This document shows, one piece after another, positions 13,115 through 22,212 of a stretch of 64,000 bases of DNA. Under the pieces are notes generated by a model. It did no database searches. It saw nothing but the letters and a program-made list of their open reading frames with translations, and had not been told where the DNA came from. The stretch is from Lineus longissimus (taxonomy: Eukaryota; Nemertea; Pilidiophora; Heteronemertea; Lineidae). The stretch covers positions 8,873,501-8,937,500 of the forward strand of contig NC_088310.1 of assembly GCF_910592395.1 (NCBI RefSeq), written 5' to 3'. The position numbers and the translations under genes are program-made. Each line of letters begins with the position of its first letter. The stretch's first letter is position 1.

Positions 13115-13558
13115 TACATGTACAACGGCTCAGGTACAGCAAATACTGAGCGCAAGAGCAATAATTTCATATTCACCATACTTCACATCAAAAACAAGTT
13201 ATAAAATTCTGATCGGACAAACGCTTCACACAAGTCTCAGTCAATTATCGGTACTATTGAGTCATCATTATCCTGCTACTATTGTGCGAGAATAGTTAGA
13301 ACAATTATGATCAAATTCCGTCTATAATCCCTAAAATTGACAATTTCGCTGGACTTCGAAAATTTCGAAATCACGATGGCGTTTACGGCGGGGTATACGC
13401 GAGTCTACTGTTTGTCACATATTGTTTGGACATGCTAGCAAATATTAGTAGAAGTCAAAAATCTACCAACGAAGTTGTGTACATGAGATGTTTTGCTTCT
13501 CAAAGAACTATAGAAATTATAGACATTATAAGCTGATCCGCTCTGTATTACCTTTTAG

Positions 13559-13587
13559 GTGACATCTTCAAAAGCCTACCACAATAG
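13559..13587 (+). other. Probable 5' UTR of the GTPase gene after a splice acceptor
   Basis: A pyrimidine-rich TTACCTTTTAG immediately precedes 13559, and an in-frame stop codon TAG sits directly before the ATG at 13588. This is what an intron-containing 5' UTR joined to one giant coding exon would look like, an arrangement common in this gene family. The upstream exon and promoter were not located. Confidence 0.4.
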
Positions 13588-16500
13588 ATGAGAATGGCGT
13601 CACCAAAGTCAACCTCAGATTCTTTGCATCAGAAGCTGGAGGAGTCGGGCTTGGACATCAAATACTGGTCCAAAGTCTTGAAGTCTGACCTCGAAATAAC
13701 GAAACTGCAGCAAGTTTGTCATCTTGATGCTAGTGAAATTGACATCCTCTCAAAGAGCAAGCGACACAACTGGGAAATTGGTGCACTGAAACAGCTTGTC
13801 CATTCGATTAAGCCTGGTGAGAATATCACGAATAAGCACCAGAGGGCTGAGTTACTTGTCAATCAATTGAAAGACCTGAACGATACTATCGGGGTTCGAT
13901 CAGACAATCTCATTAAGAATCAAGTAGACAGACTTTGTCTCGAATTAGAAGTCCCACCTGCTGAATGGTTGAAACAGTATGATTCTGAGACAATTAGCGA
14001 TGTGGTAACTAGCATGACTGTTGATCTAGCAAAGCTTGAACCACGATTGGTAAATGTGACTGTCGAAGCAAGCAGTGATCAGGTTTTGAACAATGCAAGT
14101 GATGGCTTGGCCCTGCGTGGTGTTCTACTGACTGATGATCTAAAGGAACGCATGGAAACTCGTGCGAAGGTTCTATCTGCACCCCCCTCTATCGAATTAC
14201 ATCCCCCTAAGTTGACTGAACGTACACTCCAGAGAGAGCTTTCCTCAAAACGTCAATGTGAAGAATACAAAGATATGCTGCAAACCCTGGGATACAACAT
14301 TGCATCAAAGCAGGGAACTGACACGAAAAATGTTGTTCCGGAGAATCATGGCAGAGACAATCTTTATTATTCAAGGACTTGTAGTGTCGTGGTTCCAACT
14401 GCATTGATAGATTTAAATGGGACCTCTTCATTGAGGCTGTCACCAAATGCTCTCGAAGAACTGCAGATCATTGACAAGCTGCTGACTACAGGCGGCGGCG
14501 AAGGCTTGGTAAAAAGTAAGTGTAAAGACTTTCTGAAAAAGTACGGTTCACATGTAAATATTGGAAACATTCATTTTGGTGGTGTCTATACATACACTGT
14601 TGCATATTCTGGCTGTGGTTCCTTAGGCCCATCGCAGCAGTCAATGGTAGACATGGTAAGTGATATTCTGAGTGCAGTTGTATCAGCCAGCTATACTACA
14701 TTGCTCCCTCTTTTAAAAGCTGATGGGTCTCTCAATTTCGAAAAGCTACGACAGCTCGGTCTTCTTTCAAATTCGTATGACTCGTCATTGCTGTTAAAAA
14801 CCAGTGTACATATCACGAGAACAGGTGGCATGGAAACGATTGCATCTGTTCCACTTTGGAAGGCAAGTCTGCAGCTTGGTAATGATATGTGTTCAGTTGT
14901 TGATAGAGGCTCTTCCTTCTCTGTTGATTTCTGTAGTATTTGGGACTTGCTCCACTACCACCAAGGAGATGTTGATGATGCTGGCAAACTGGCCGACAAA
15001 TTGCTCTGTGAATGGCAGAATCTCGGTGGGGAAATTTCCCCTGTCCCAACCACACCTACTACTAGTGACGAAAATCAATTGGTCGCCTTCGATGAGCTAA
15101 AGAAAGTGGTGGAGAAAATTGAGGACTGGGTCAAAGATCCAGAGTTGCTTCACAGTGTCATGGATTATTTGGAACAGCTTCAAAAGGCTGTTCATCGCAC
15201 AAAGAGCAAAACCCAATGGCAAAATATTCTTAGTAAGGTTCCTGTTGTTTCAGCGTTCTTTTACAAAATAATGAATCTAGAACTGGGCAGTAGCATCATT
15301 CACCATACAAAGATGATCATTGAAGACATGGCAATAGATTGGGCGGGGGCGGTAGACTTTGATTGCAAGGACGATATCAGAAGGTGGATTGCTGTGACAC
15401 CTCAACTAAATATCGACCGTTTGAAAGACTTTACGGCCAGAAATGTTGAAGGTCTGCTTAGCTTTATAGTTGAAACTTTATTGCCTTGTTTTGAAGCTGG
15501 TAGGGCAAATTCAGAAACAGTGACAAAAGATCTTGCTATCTGCATCAGTAAAGTAAGTAATTGCTTGAAAAGTAATGAAGAATTTCATCAGCACTCGTTC
15601 CTTATCACAATGTTACATTGGTTATCCTATGACAAGAAACTGATGTGCTTCGAGCAGAACCTGACCTACAATCAGATTAAATCATTCTCCGTTGTGTTAC
15701 AGCAACAACAGAAAAGGTATGAGGAATATGCAGCTGCTGGACAAATTCAGTTGGAGGCATATCTGCTATGGCTTGTTCTTGATACTGATAAAACTTGCCA
15801 TAGTACCGTCATGCCAATGGAGGTTGAAAACAAGCTCCATCAGGCTATCGAAGACTTTAAGGCTGTAATGACAAAAGATGTTAAAAATGTGACTGATCAG
15901 TACGTCGACACAAAGAATTGGGAAGGCTTTGAAAAAACGCTTACTACGTTTATGTGTCATGGAAAAAAAGCACTTGAAACTGAACCGTTAGTTCTTCCGA
16001 TAAGCCCATCACGTGAAGACGGCCCTGTTCAAGAAACCACTCCAGTTCAAACGAAGGAGCTTCGACTGGAGCAGGCCGATGCTCCATGTGAAAAACTACT
16101 GACGCAATTACATTTAGGCCACATGTACCCTCGCAAAATCACATTGAGGCACATCATTGCCATCAAGAAAGATCGCAATGAAAAACACAAATTAGATCTT
16201 GCAGATATACCGTGGGTAATTCTGCAGAGGATACTAATGATCGATTACAATGGTAGAAATACAGCGTGGGAGAGAAGGTTGGTCGATTGCAGTGACGCTC
16301 ATGACAATACTGATTCCGGTGATTTTCTAGAAAACCTTCTGGCGGGAATTGATAACTGCTCATCCAGTATCAATATCCCCAACCCAATGGACATCTTCAT
16401 CGCAACATTCAGTTGTTGTGATCTCATGCTACGTCAGGTGATCTTGGAGAAAATGAATATGTGTCGGCTGGCTGTTCCCCTTGTCATGCCCGATTTGTCT

Positions 16501-19500
16501 GAACCAGATCTGACATTGTGTTTCTGGGCTCTGAGGAGTGTTGTGGTGGAGTGTTTCGAAGTTGGACATGCCGTTGAGCGTTCTTTGGTTGAGTGTCAGA
16601 TGAAAATTGCTTCCTTTGTCAGACTTGGGGAATCATCACTCTCAAAGTCACAGCTCCTGAATGATATACTCAATGAGCAGAGTCATCATACTTTCTTCAG
16701 CAAACAATGTAGCAGTTTAGGGAATTCTGATAGATATGTATCTAATGGCTTGATTGAAGCGGCTTGGTATCTTCCAAGTGATCGAGATTGCAACGTATTT
16801 GATGATGTTACCATGTTTCTGAACCTTCGAGGCGATGCATTCAATTACTCAAGACAAACAAGACTGGTCGGTTTTATATCATCAGTTATAACGATAATTG
16901 TTGATATCAAAACACTTGCAGACGATTGCACTGTTGATGCCATCAGATCGTTTCAGCAAAATCAGGCTGGCATAATCATTGTCCTGATTGGTTCTGCTAA
17001 CACCGATGCCGTCAAGTCACTGATCGCAACCTTTCGAGAAAAATTTGGTACTGAGAACCTCTTAGCCTTGAAAGTAGTAAACGCAATGAAGAGCGGAAGG
17101 GATAAAACACTGATTGAGATCAGACACGAAGTCCGTGACAATATATGTTTGTTCCTTAAAGAAAGACCAAAAACGACATTCGAACATCTCAGACTGAAAG
17201 CATTAGAAGAACAAATCTGTGTAGACGAAAATGACGAAGTGTGTCAACAGGGTAAAGGATTTGCTGATAAAGTGGTAAACCACATCAAAGACATGTCGAT
17301 TGCAAGAGTTAAGAATGAGATGCTGCCAATACAGAAAGATCATTGGCCCGAGTGGAGCAGGTTACTGAAAGCTAAAAATCGCACAACTGGCAAGGAACGA
17401 AAGACAACATCTGTCCAGGAGAGCGATAGGTTTATTCAACAAATGGCATCAGTAAGAGAGGAACAGTTGAAAAAGTGCAAGACACTGTCACCAATGATGC
17501 AAGCATTTTCCTCAACGCTTGGTGAACTGATTGATACACCAAACAAAATGATGTTCTTCCTTCAATGGCTGAAGCTGTACTTTGATAAGCGATCACGAGA
17601 AAATTTGCCGAGTCTCAGACAAGAATACAACAAGCTATGGGCCCAATCAAAGGTAGCCAAAAGCAAGCCACCAGAAGATCCGACCTCTCTCAAGGATTTG
17701 GAAGAAGGAGTACAAAGTGCTGAGCTTCGTTTGGCTGAGGCGTCATGCGGCCTTGAACACCTTCTCCGAGAAGTTGGACAGCTTTACGAGGCCAGCAAGG
17801 AGAGCAATGTCCCCTTAGCTCAAAATACTCAGAGGGTGATAGATCAGCTCCCGATGATAGCTGCTAAACTGATTCTTCTTGGCCATCCAATAGAGTTAAT
17901 GGACGGAGATGCTGCAAACGTCCCTCAGACATGGGTTCAGGCAATATTAAAATGTCTTGCCTCCCTAACAGGAGACAAACGCGTGTTCGTGTTGTCAGTC
18001 CTTGGTATCCAAAGTTCAGGCAAATCAACTCTAATGAACACCATGTTTGGTCTCAGATTTGCAGTGAGTGCGGGTAGATGTACAAGAGGGATGTACGTGC
18101 AGCTTGTAGAAGTGGACAGGTCGGAGACAGGTTTGCCTTTTGACTATATCATGGTTGTGGACACGGAAGGTCTCAGGGCCCCTGAACTCTGTCACGATAA
18201 ACACGAGCATGACAATGAACTGGCGACCCTCGTGATTGGGCTAGGGGATGTCGTCATTTTGAACATCAAGGGGGAAAATGTGGCAGAAATGAAAGATGTC
18301 CTCCAGATTGCTGTGCATGCATTCCTGCGCATGAAAATTGTACAACTGCGGCAGACATGTGTGTTTATACACCAAAATGTCTCGGCAGCAAATGCAAACG
18401 AAAAGATGATGCACGGTAGACAAGCACTGTTGGACAAACTGGATGAAATGACAGAACAGGCTGCAGAACAAGAAGAGATGAAAGATATTCACACCTTCAG
18501 TCAAATCATTGATCTCGACCTGGAGAAATGCGTTTGGTATTTTTCGGATCTCTGGCGCGGTGACCCACCCATGGCTCCTATCAATCCTGGATACAGCGAA
18601 AGAGTGCAGAGTGTGAAGAAATGCTTGTTGTATAAGATTGCAAATGCGCAGCAGCAGAAGTGCCTTTCTATGACAAACCTGACGACTCGAATACAAGATC
18701 TTTGGCAGGGAATTCTTGCAGATGATTTTGTTTTCAGTTTTAGGAACAGCTTGGCAGTCAAGGCATACAGTGGGCTTGAGGACAAGTACCATGAAGTTGC
18801 ATGGGTCATCGAACGGAGTATCATGAAGTGGTCTTCAGAAACAGCACCAATCAAACTTGAACGGTGTGAAACAGAAGGTGCTCTTGAAACTACAGCAGGA
18901 GATTTACTCAACGAACTTAAGTCTAAAGTAGCCGACATCTTGAAGGTTGGAACCACGGAATTGGAGCAGTACTTTGAACAGAATTCCCTGCAGGACATTA
19001 TAATTCAATGGAAAGAGGAGAAGATGCACTCTTACCGTTGCTTGGCAGACGCCCTTGATACTCGAACACGCAAGGATATAATTCAAAAAAAGGAAGTTCT
19101 GAAGTTTGAACTGCGTAACACAACAAAACAGGAGGACCTTGATCAGAGAATCGTGTCGAAGGCATCCGAATTGGCAGAAAAGCTGAGAGGGCAACGTCTT
19201 CCTGAAAATGAGTTGCAGTCGAAGTTTGACTCAATGTGGGTAGGATGGGTGACGGAACTGGCACCGCCTCCAGAAAGGCATGACACTCCAGTTGCAGTAG
19301 AAGTAGAGCATGTTTTGTATAAGTGGCTAGACAGATACCGAGTTGATGTGAGAAAGGAATTAAAGCTGCATCCCCTCAGTTCTCCCTTTAAAGGGTCATC
19401 CCTCTTTGGAACATTCAGAATGGAAAGTGGTGACATTCGCCAAGTCAAGTGTCTTGCGGACAAAGTTAGATATGCCCTTTTCGATGCTGGTAGGGGAGAT

Positions 19501-20958
19501 GAAGCCTTTCGCAAGCAGGTAATTGACTTTACTGAGAAAATCTTTGAAAAAATGGAGCTTTATTTCAAAGACCTATTGTCAATGGACTCTAAATTTCAGC
19601 CTTTCTATGCTGCAGAAGTTGTGAAGACTGTGACGGAGCACGTTGAGTGTCACAATAAGCATGATTCCCAATCACGACGATTCACCTTCTTACCAAAATA
19701 CACAGTCCGGTTGACAGTGCATGTTTGTCGTCGAGCAGTTCAGGTGTTCTCGGAGTTGAGGGAGACGTATGAGAGCAAACACAGTCCAGCAGGAAAGCTT
19801 GAAATCATGAGGAATGCAGCATTCAACGTCTTTAAAAACAAGGTATTCAACAGTACCAATGAACGAGTGGCAGCCGACTTGTTTTGTGATCGTCTGGCAG
19901 AATTGATAAAGCGGAGAGTCAGTGAGAAAATGCCCATGATGGTATTTGAAGAGGTGTGCAATGACTTTTCGCAGAAGAAGTACCATCTCATCATTGCAGT
20001 TCTGGAAGATCTTGCTGATCGTGATATCTTTGACGAATGGGCAGAGTTTCTGGCAGACTCAAAGACCTACACGTTCAAATGGATGACGGCGGCAATCAAC
20101 AAGAAGTGTTTAAGTTCTAACTTAGAACAAGGCGGAAGCTATTATAGCTTTGCAAGTTCTTGCCTCAGTACCGTTCTCAGCGGCGTACTAAAATGTGTCC
20201 GTATGGCATCTGAGCATGTCCACCAGTACTCACTCCAAAATCCCTATTCAGCAGCAACTATTATCAATGAGTGGATGCGGATTTTTTGTGATCAGGCAGA
20301 GACCCATCTTGCTGTAAGAGAGGGACAGATAAAATATATTGCAGAACAGGGGGTAACCGACTTTGAGAACTTTGAAAAGTTAGCGACCGAGCGCCTTAGA
20401 CAAGTTAAAGAAGAAATGCTTTGTAGCTATCGAGAGATGAACACCATTGTATGGGAAGGATCTACACCTTCTCAAATGGTTATGGACAAACTGTGGGGAT
20501 GTAGCGCCCATTGCCCTTTCTGCAAAGCACCGTGCCAATGGACGGATTCCAGCCACTGTGAAGGCGCAAATAAGGTCAGTCACAGGTGTATCCAACACCG
20601 TCCGGAAGGCCTCGGAGGTTACAGATGGACTAATGGTGACCGCGCCGGACGCTTGACTGTTGAGTCGTGCAACTATTTAGTTCAGATGACAGGAGCTAGT
20701 TTTAGCTGTCGAAACGAGCCAAATACATGCACTGGAAACGTGGAGAATCACCCTTACACGAAATACAAAACATACTATCCACTGTGGGATATATCTCCAA
20801 GTGCGACCATGGAATCGTCAAAGTTTTGGATGTGGTTCATGGCTTCTCATCAAGAGCAGCTAAAAGACCACCATGAGGCCAAGTCACCAGATATACCAAA
20901 ATCGTGGTATCAAATCACAAAGGAGCAGGCCTTGAAGAGCCTGAGAGAATCCCTTTAA
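13588..20958 (+). CDS. Interferon-induced very large GTPase (GVIN/VLIG)-like protein
   Basis: A single 7.37-kb open exon encodes 2456 residues. It belongs to the GVIN/VLIG/URGCP family: giant cytosolic or nuclear GTPases that are interferon-induced in vertebrates and expanded in many invertebrates. The exact biochemical role here is unknown. Visible parts are: a helical, death-fold-like N terminus (about 10-75); a MACPF-reminiscent segment at 315-334 (KYGSH, then GNIHFGGVY), also present in vertebrate family members; a long helical region; and the G domain with P-loop GIQSSGKST (1473-1481), a CTRG switch segment, DTEG (1525-1528) and the family-typical HQNV. The C-terminal tail carries a CPFC (2309-2312) plus Cys/His cluster, probably zinc-binding. 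An in-frame stop directly precedes the ATG, so the start is secure. A second Met is at codon 3. No frameshift or premature stop was seen, and key nucleotide-binding residues are present. Confidence 0.93.
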   Translation: MRMASPKSTSDSLHQKLEESGLDIKYWSKVLKSDLEITKLQQVCHLDASEIDILSKSKRHNWEIGALKQLVHSIKPGENITNKHQRAELLVNQLKDLNDTIGVRSDNLIKNQVDRLCLELEVPPAEWLKQYDSETISDVVTSMTVDLAKLEPRLVNVTVEASSDQVLNNASDGLALRGVLLTDDLKERMETRAKVLSAPPSIELHPPKLTERTLQRELSSKRQCEEYKDMLQTLGYNIASKQGTDTKNVVPENHGRDNLYYSRTCSVVVPTALIDLNGTSSLRLSPNALEELQIIDKLLTTGGGEGLVKSKCKDFLKKYGSHVNIGNIHFGGVYTYTVAYSGCGSLGPSQQSMVDMVSDILSAVVSASYTTLLPLLKADGSLNFEKLRQLGLLSNSYDSSLLLKTSVHITRTGGMETIASVPLWKASLQLGNDMCSVVDRGSSFSVDFCSIWDLLHYHQGDVDDAGKLADKLLCEWQNLGGEISPVPTTPTTSDENQLVAFDELKKVVEKIEDWVKDPELLHSVMDYLEQLQKAVHRTKSKTQWQNILSKVPVVSAFFYKIMNLELGSSIIHHTKMIIEDMAIDWAGAVDFDCKDDIRRWIAVTPQLNIDRLKDFTARNVEGLLSFIVETLLPCFEAGRANSETVTKDLAICISKVSNCLKSNEEFHQHSFLITMLHWLSYDKKLMCFEQNLTYNQIKSFSVVLQQQQKRYEEYAAAGQIQLEAYLLWLVLDTDKTCHSTVMPMEVENKLHQAIEDFKAVMTKDVKNVTDQYVDTKNWEGFEKTLTTFMCHGKKALETEPLVLPISPSREDGPVQETTPVQTKELRLEQADAPCEKLLTQLHLGHMYPRKITLRHIIAIKKDRNEKHKLDLADIPWVILQRILMIDYNGRNTAWERRLVDCSDAHDNTDSGDFLENLLAGIDNCSSSINIPNPMDIFIATFSCCDLMLRQVILEKMNMCRLAVPLVMPDLSEPDLTLCFWALRSVVVECFEVGHAVERSLVECQMKIASFVRLGESSLSKSQLLNDILNEQSHHTFFSKQCSSLGNSDRYVSNGLIEAAWYLPSDRDCNVFDDVTMFLNLRGDAFNYSRQTRLVGFISSVITIIVDIKTLADDCTVDAIRSFQQNQAGIIIVLIGSANTDAVKSLIATFREKFGTENLLALKVVNAMKSGRDKTLIEIRHEVRDNICLFLKERPKTTFEHLRLKALEEQICVDENDEVCQQGKGFADKVVNHIKDMSIARVKNEMLPIQKDHWPEWSRLLKAKNRTTGKERKTTSVQESDRFIQQMASVREEQLKKCKTLSPMMQAFSSTLGELIDTPNKMMFFLQWLKLYFDKRSRENLPSLRQEYNKLWAQSKVAKSKPPEDPTSLKDLEEGVQSAELRLAEASCGLEHLLREVGQLYEASKESNVPLAQNTQRVIDQLPMIAAKLILLGHPIELMDGDAANVPQTWVQAILKCLASLTGDKRVFVLSVLGIQSSGKSTLMNTMFGLRFAVSAGRCTRGMYVQLVEVDRSETGLPFDYIMVVDTEGLRAPELCHDKHEHDNELATLVIGLGDVVILNIKGENVAEMKDVLQIAVHAFLRMKIVQLRQTCVFIHQNVSAANANEKMMHGRQALLDKLDEMTEQAAEQEEMKDIHTFSQIIDLDLEKCVWYFSDLWRGDPPMAPINPGYSERVQSVKKCLLYKIANAQQQKCLSMTNLTTRIQDLWQGILADDFVFSFRNSLAVKAYSGLEDKYHEVAWVIERSIMKWSSETAPIKLERCETEGALETTAGDLLNELKSKVADILKVGTTELEQYFEQNSLQDIIIQWKEEKMHSYRCLADALDTRTRKDIIQKKEVLKFELRNTTKQEDLDQRIVSKASELAEKLRGQRLPENELQSKFDSMWVGWVTELAPPPERHDTPVAVEVEHVLYKWLDRYRVDVRKELKLHPLSSPFKGSSLFGTFRMESGDIRQVKCLADKVRYALFDAGRGDEAFRKQVIDFTEKIFEKMELYFKDLLSMDSKFQPFYAAEVVKTVTEHVECHNKHDSQSRRFTFLPKYTVRLTVHVCRRAVQVFSELRETYESKHSPAGKLEIMRNAAFNVFKNKVFNSTNERVAADLFCDRLAELIKRRVSEKMPMMVFEEVCNDFSQKKYHLIIAVLEDLADRDIFDEWAEFLADSKTYTFKWMTAAINKKCLSSNLEQGGSYYSFASSCLSTVLSGVLKCVRMASEHVHQYSLQNPYSAATIINEWMRIFCDQAETHLAVREGQIKYIAEQGVTDFENFEKLATERLRQVKEEMLCSYREMNTIVWEGSTPSQMVMDKLWGCSAHCPFCKAPCQWTDSSHCEGANKVSHRCIQHRPEGLGGYRWTNGDRAGRLTVESCNYLVQMTGASFSCRNEPNTCTGNVENHPYTKYKTYYPLWDISPSATMESSKFWMWFMASHQEQLKDHHEAKSPDIPKSWYQITKEQALKSLRESL

Positions 20959-21297
20959 ATTTGGATGGACCACAGATCAGTCAAAGTTATAGGGTATAGA
21001 CATGGATTCTAGGGCATTTGCCCCCCGGACATCTGCCCCCCGGATCTTTCCCCCCGGATTTTTGCCTCCCGGACATTAGCCCCCCTAGGACTTCTGCCCC
21101 CCTAGGACGTCTGCCCCCCGGACATTTACCACCGGGGACAGTCAAAGAGAACTTGGATGAGTCGGTCAGTCCAAGAGTAGCAGGGTGATCAGCTTTGGCC
21201 TGTATTAATAGATTTAAGAGCATACTTATGTGCATTACTCCAGGGCAATCCATAGGTCAAATGTAAGAATGGTAAGGATTGCTGTATTTCTTTTAAA

Positions 21298-21366
21298 TGA
21301 AAATTACTGAAGGTAGCAGAATTACTGAAGGTAGCAGGTAGGCCACCCTTCAGTAATTTTCAGCAC
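21298..21366. repeat. 18-bp duplicate plus inverted copy
   Basis: Two direct copies of AATTACTGAAGGTAGCAG are followed within about 20 bases by an inverted CTTCAGTAATTTT. This can form a small hairpin inside the element that follows the GTPase gene. No function is assigned. Confidence 0.6.
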
Positions 21367-21953
21367 AAAATAATTTAAATAATGATTACCTTCTTTGACC
21401 TGTACTATAACTTCATTTCTTGATTGGTTGTGATGGTGGAAGGAGACGGAGGTGTCATGTGAAGTTTTCTATTTTAATCAAACAACAAACACGTTTCAAA
21501 ACATCAGATATACATGTACATGTATTAAAAATAGATTTAAAGAAACATTGTATGACAGAGGCATTTCTCAGAAAAGGAGTATCATTAGGCCACTTTAAAA
21601 AAAAGCTGGTTAGCGTCCTTGCTTCTGGGAGGAGGTGGGTAGGGGGAGGTGTTTTTGTTTTTTTTAATTCATTTTAAGGCTGAAAATATAGCTGCTGAGC
21701 AAATAAAAAAAAATCTGAATCATGATAAACCCGGGTAGGTGTACATTCTAGTGTAAAATGCACTATACATTTTTTTTGGCTCTCGAGCACTTTGTCGGGT
21801 AGGAAGGGGGACGCCAACTAACTTTTTTTTTATTCGGGCTTAGCTACGCAAGCCTATCCCTTCACAAGCATCGGAATAGCATTCCGCGACGTTACTATAT
21901 ATAGAATTATCGTTACTATAAATAGAAAAGATGTATTCAGAAATCCTATGGGG

Positions 21954-22195
21954 GCTAATGTCCGGGGGGCAAATGTCCGGGGGGCAAATGTCCGGGGGGC
22001 AGATGTCCTAGGGGGCAGAAGTCATAGGGGGGCTAATGTCCGGGGGGCAAAAATCCGGGGGGCAGATGTCCTAGGGAGGCAGAAGTCCTAGGGGGGCTAA
22101 TGTCCGGGGGGCAAAAATCCGGGGGGCAGATGTCCTAGGGGGGCAGAAGTCCGGGGGCAGAAGTCCGGGGGGCAAATGTCCAGGGGGGAAGTGTC
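21954..22195 (+). repeat. G-rich minisatellite (about 20-bp units), G-quadruplex-capable
   Basis: Around a dozen units of the type GGGGGGCAAATGTCC or GGGGGGCAGATGTCCTA, each with a run of five to seven G, spaced about 18-22 bp apart. A shorter array in the opposite orientation lies at 21016-21136. Such regularly spaced G-runs satisfy the usual pattern for intramolecular G-quadruplexes on the plus strand. Confidence 0.8.
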
Positions 22196-22212
22196 CTGAT
22201 ACCATAGACATG

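Larger units (their letters stand above)
20996..22212. mobile_element. DNA element with inverted C/G-rich tandem-repeat ends and 8-9 bp target duplication
   Basis: An exact 9-bp direct repeat, ATAGACATG (20996-21004 and 22204-22212), flanks about 1.2 kb. The left end carries tandem units of C-rich sequence (core CCCCCCGGACATTTGCC), 21016-21136. The right end (21954-22195) carries more units of the complement (core GGGGGGCAAATGTCC, or with TCCTAGG). An 8-9 bp duplication suggests a hAT-type element. If the true termini lie at the TAGGGCA/TGTCCTG words, the 9-bp match could be fortuitous. There is no transposase. It begins only 37 bp past the GTPase stop codon. Confidence 0.65.

Noticed and set aside
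18241-18998. Minus-strand frames of 165-183 codons within the GTPase gene
   Set aside because: They are antisense shadows of a strongly supported coding exon.
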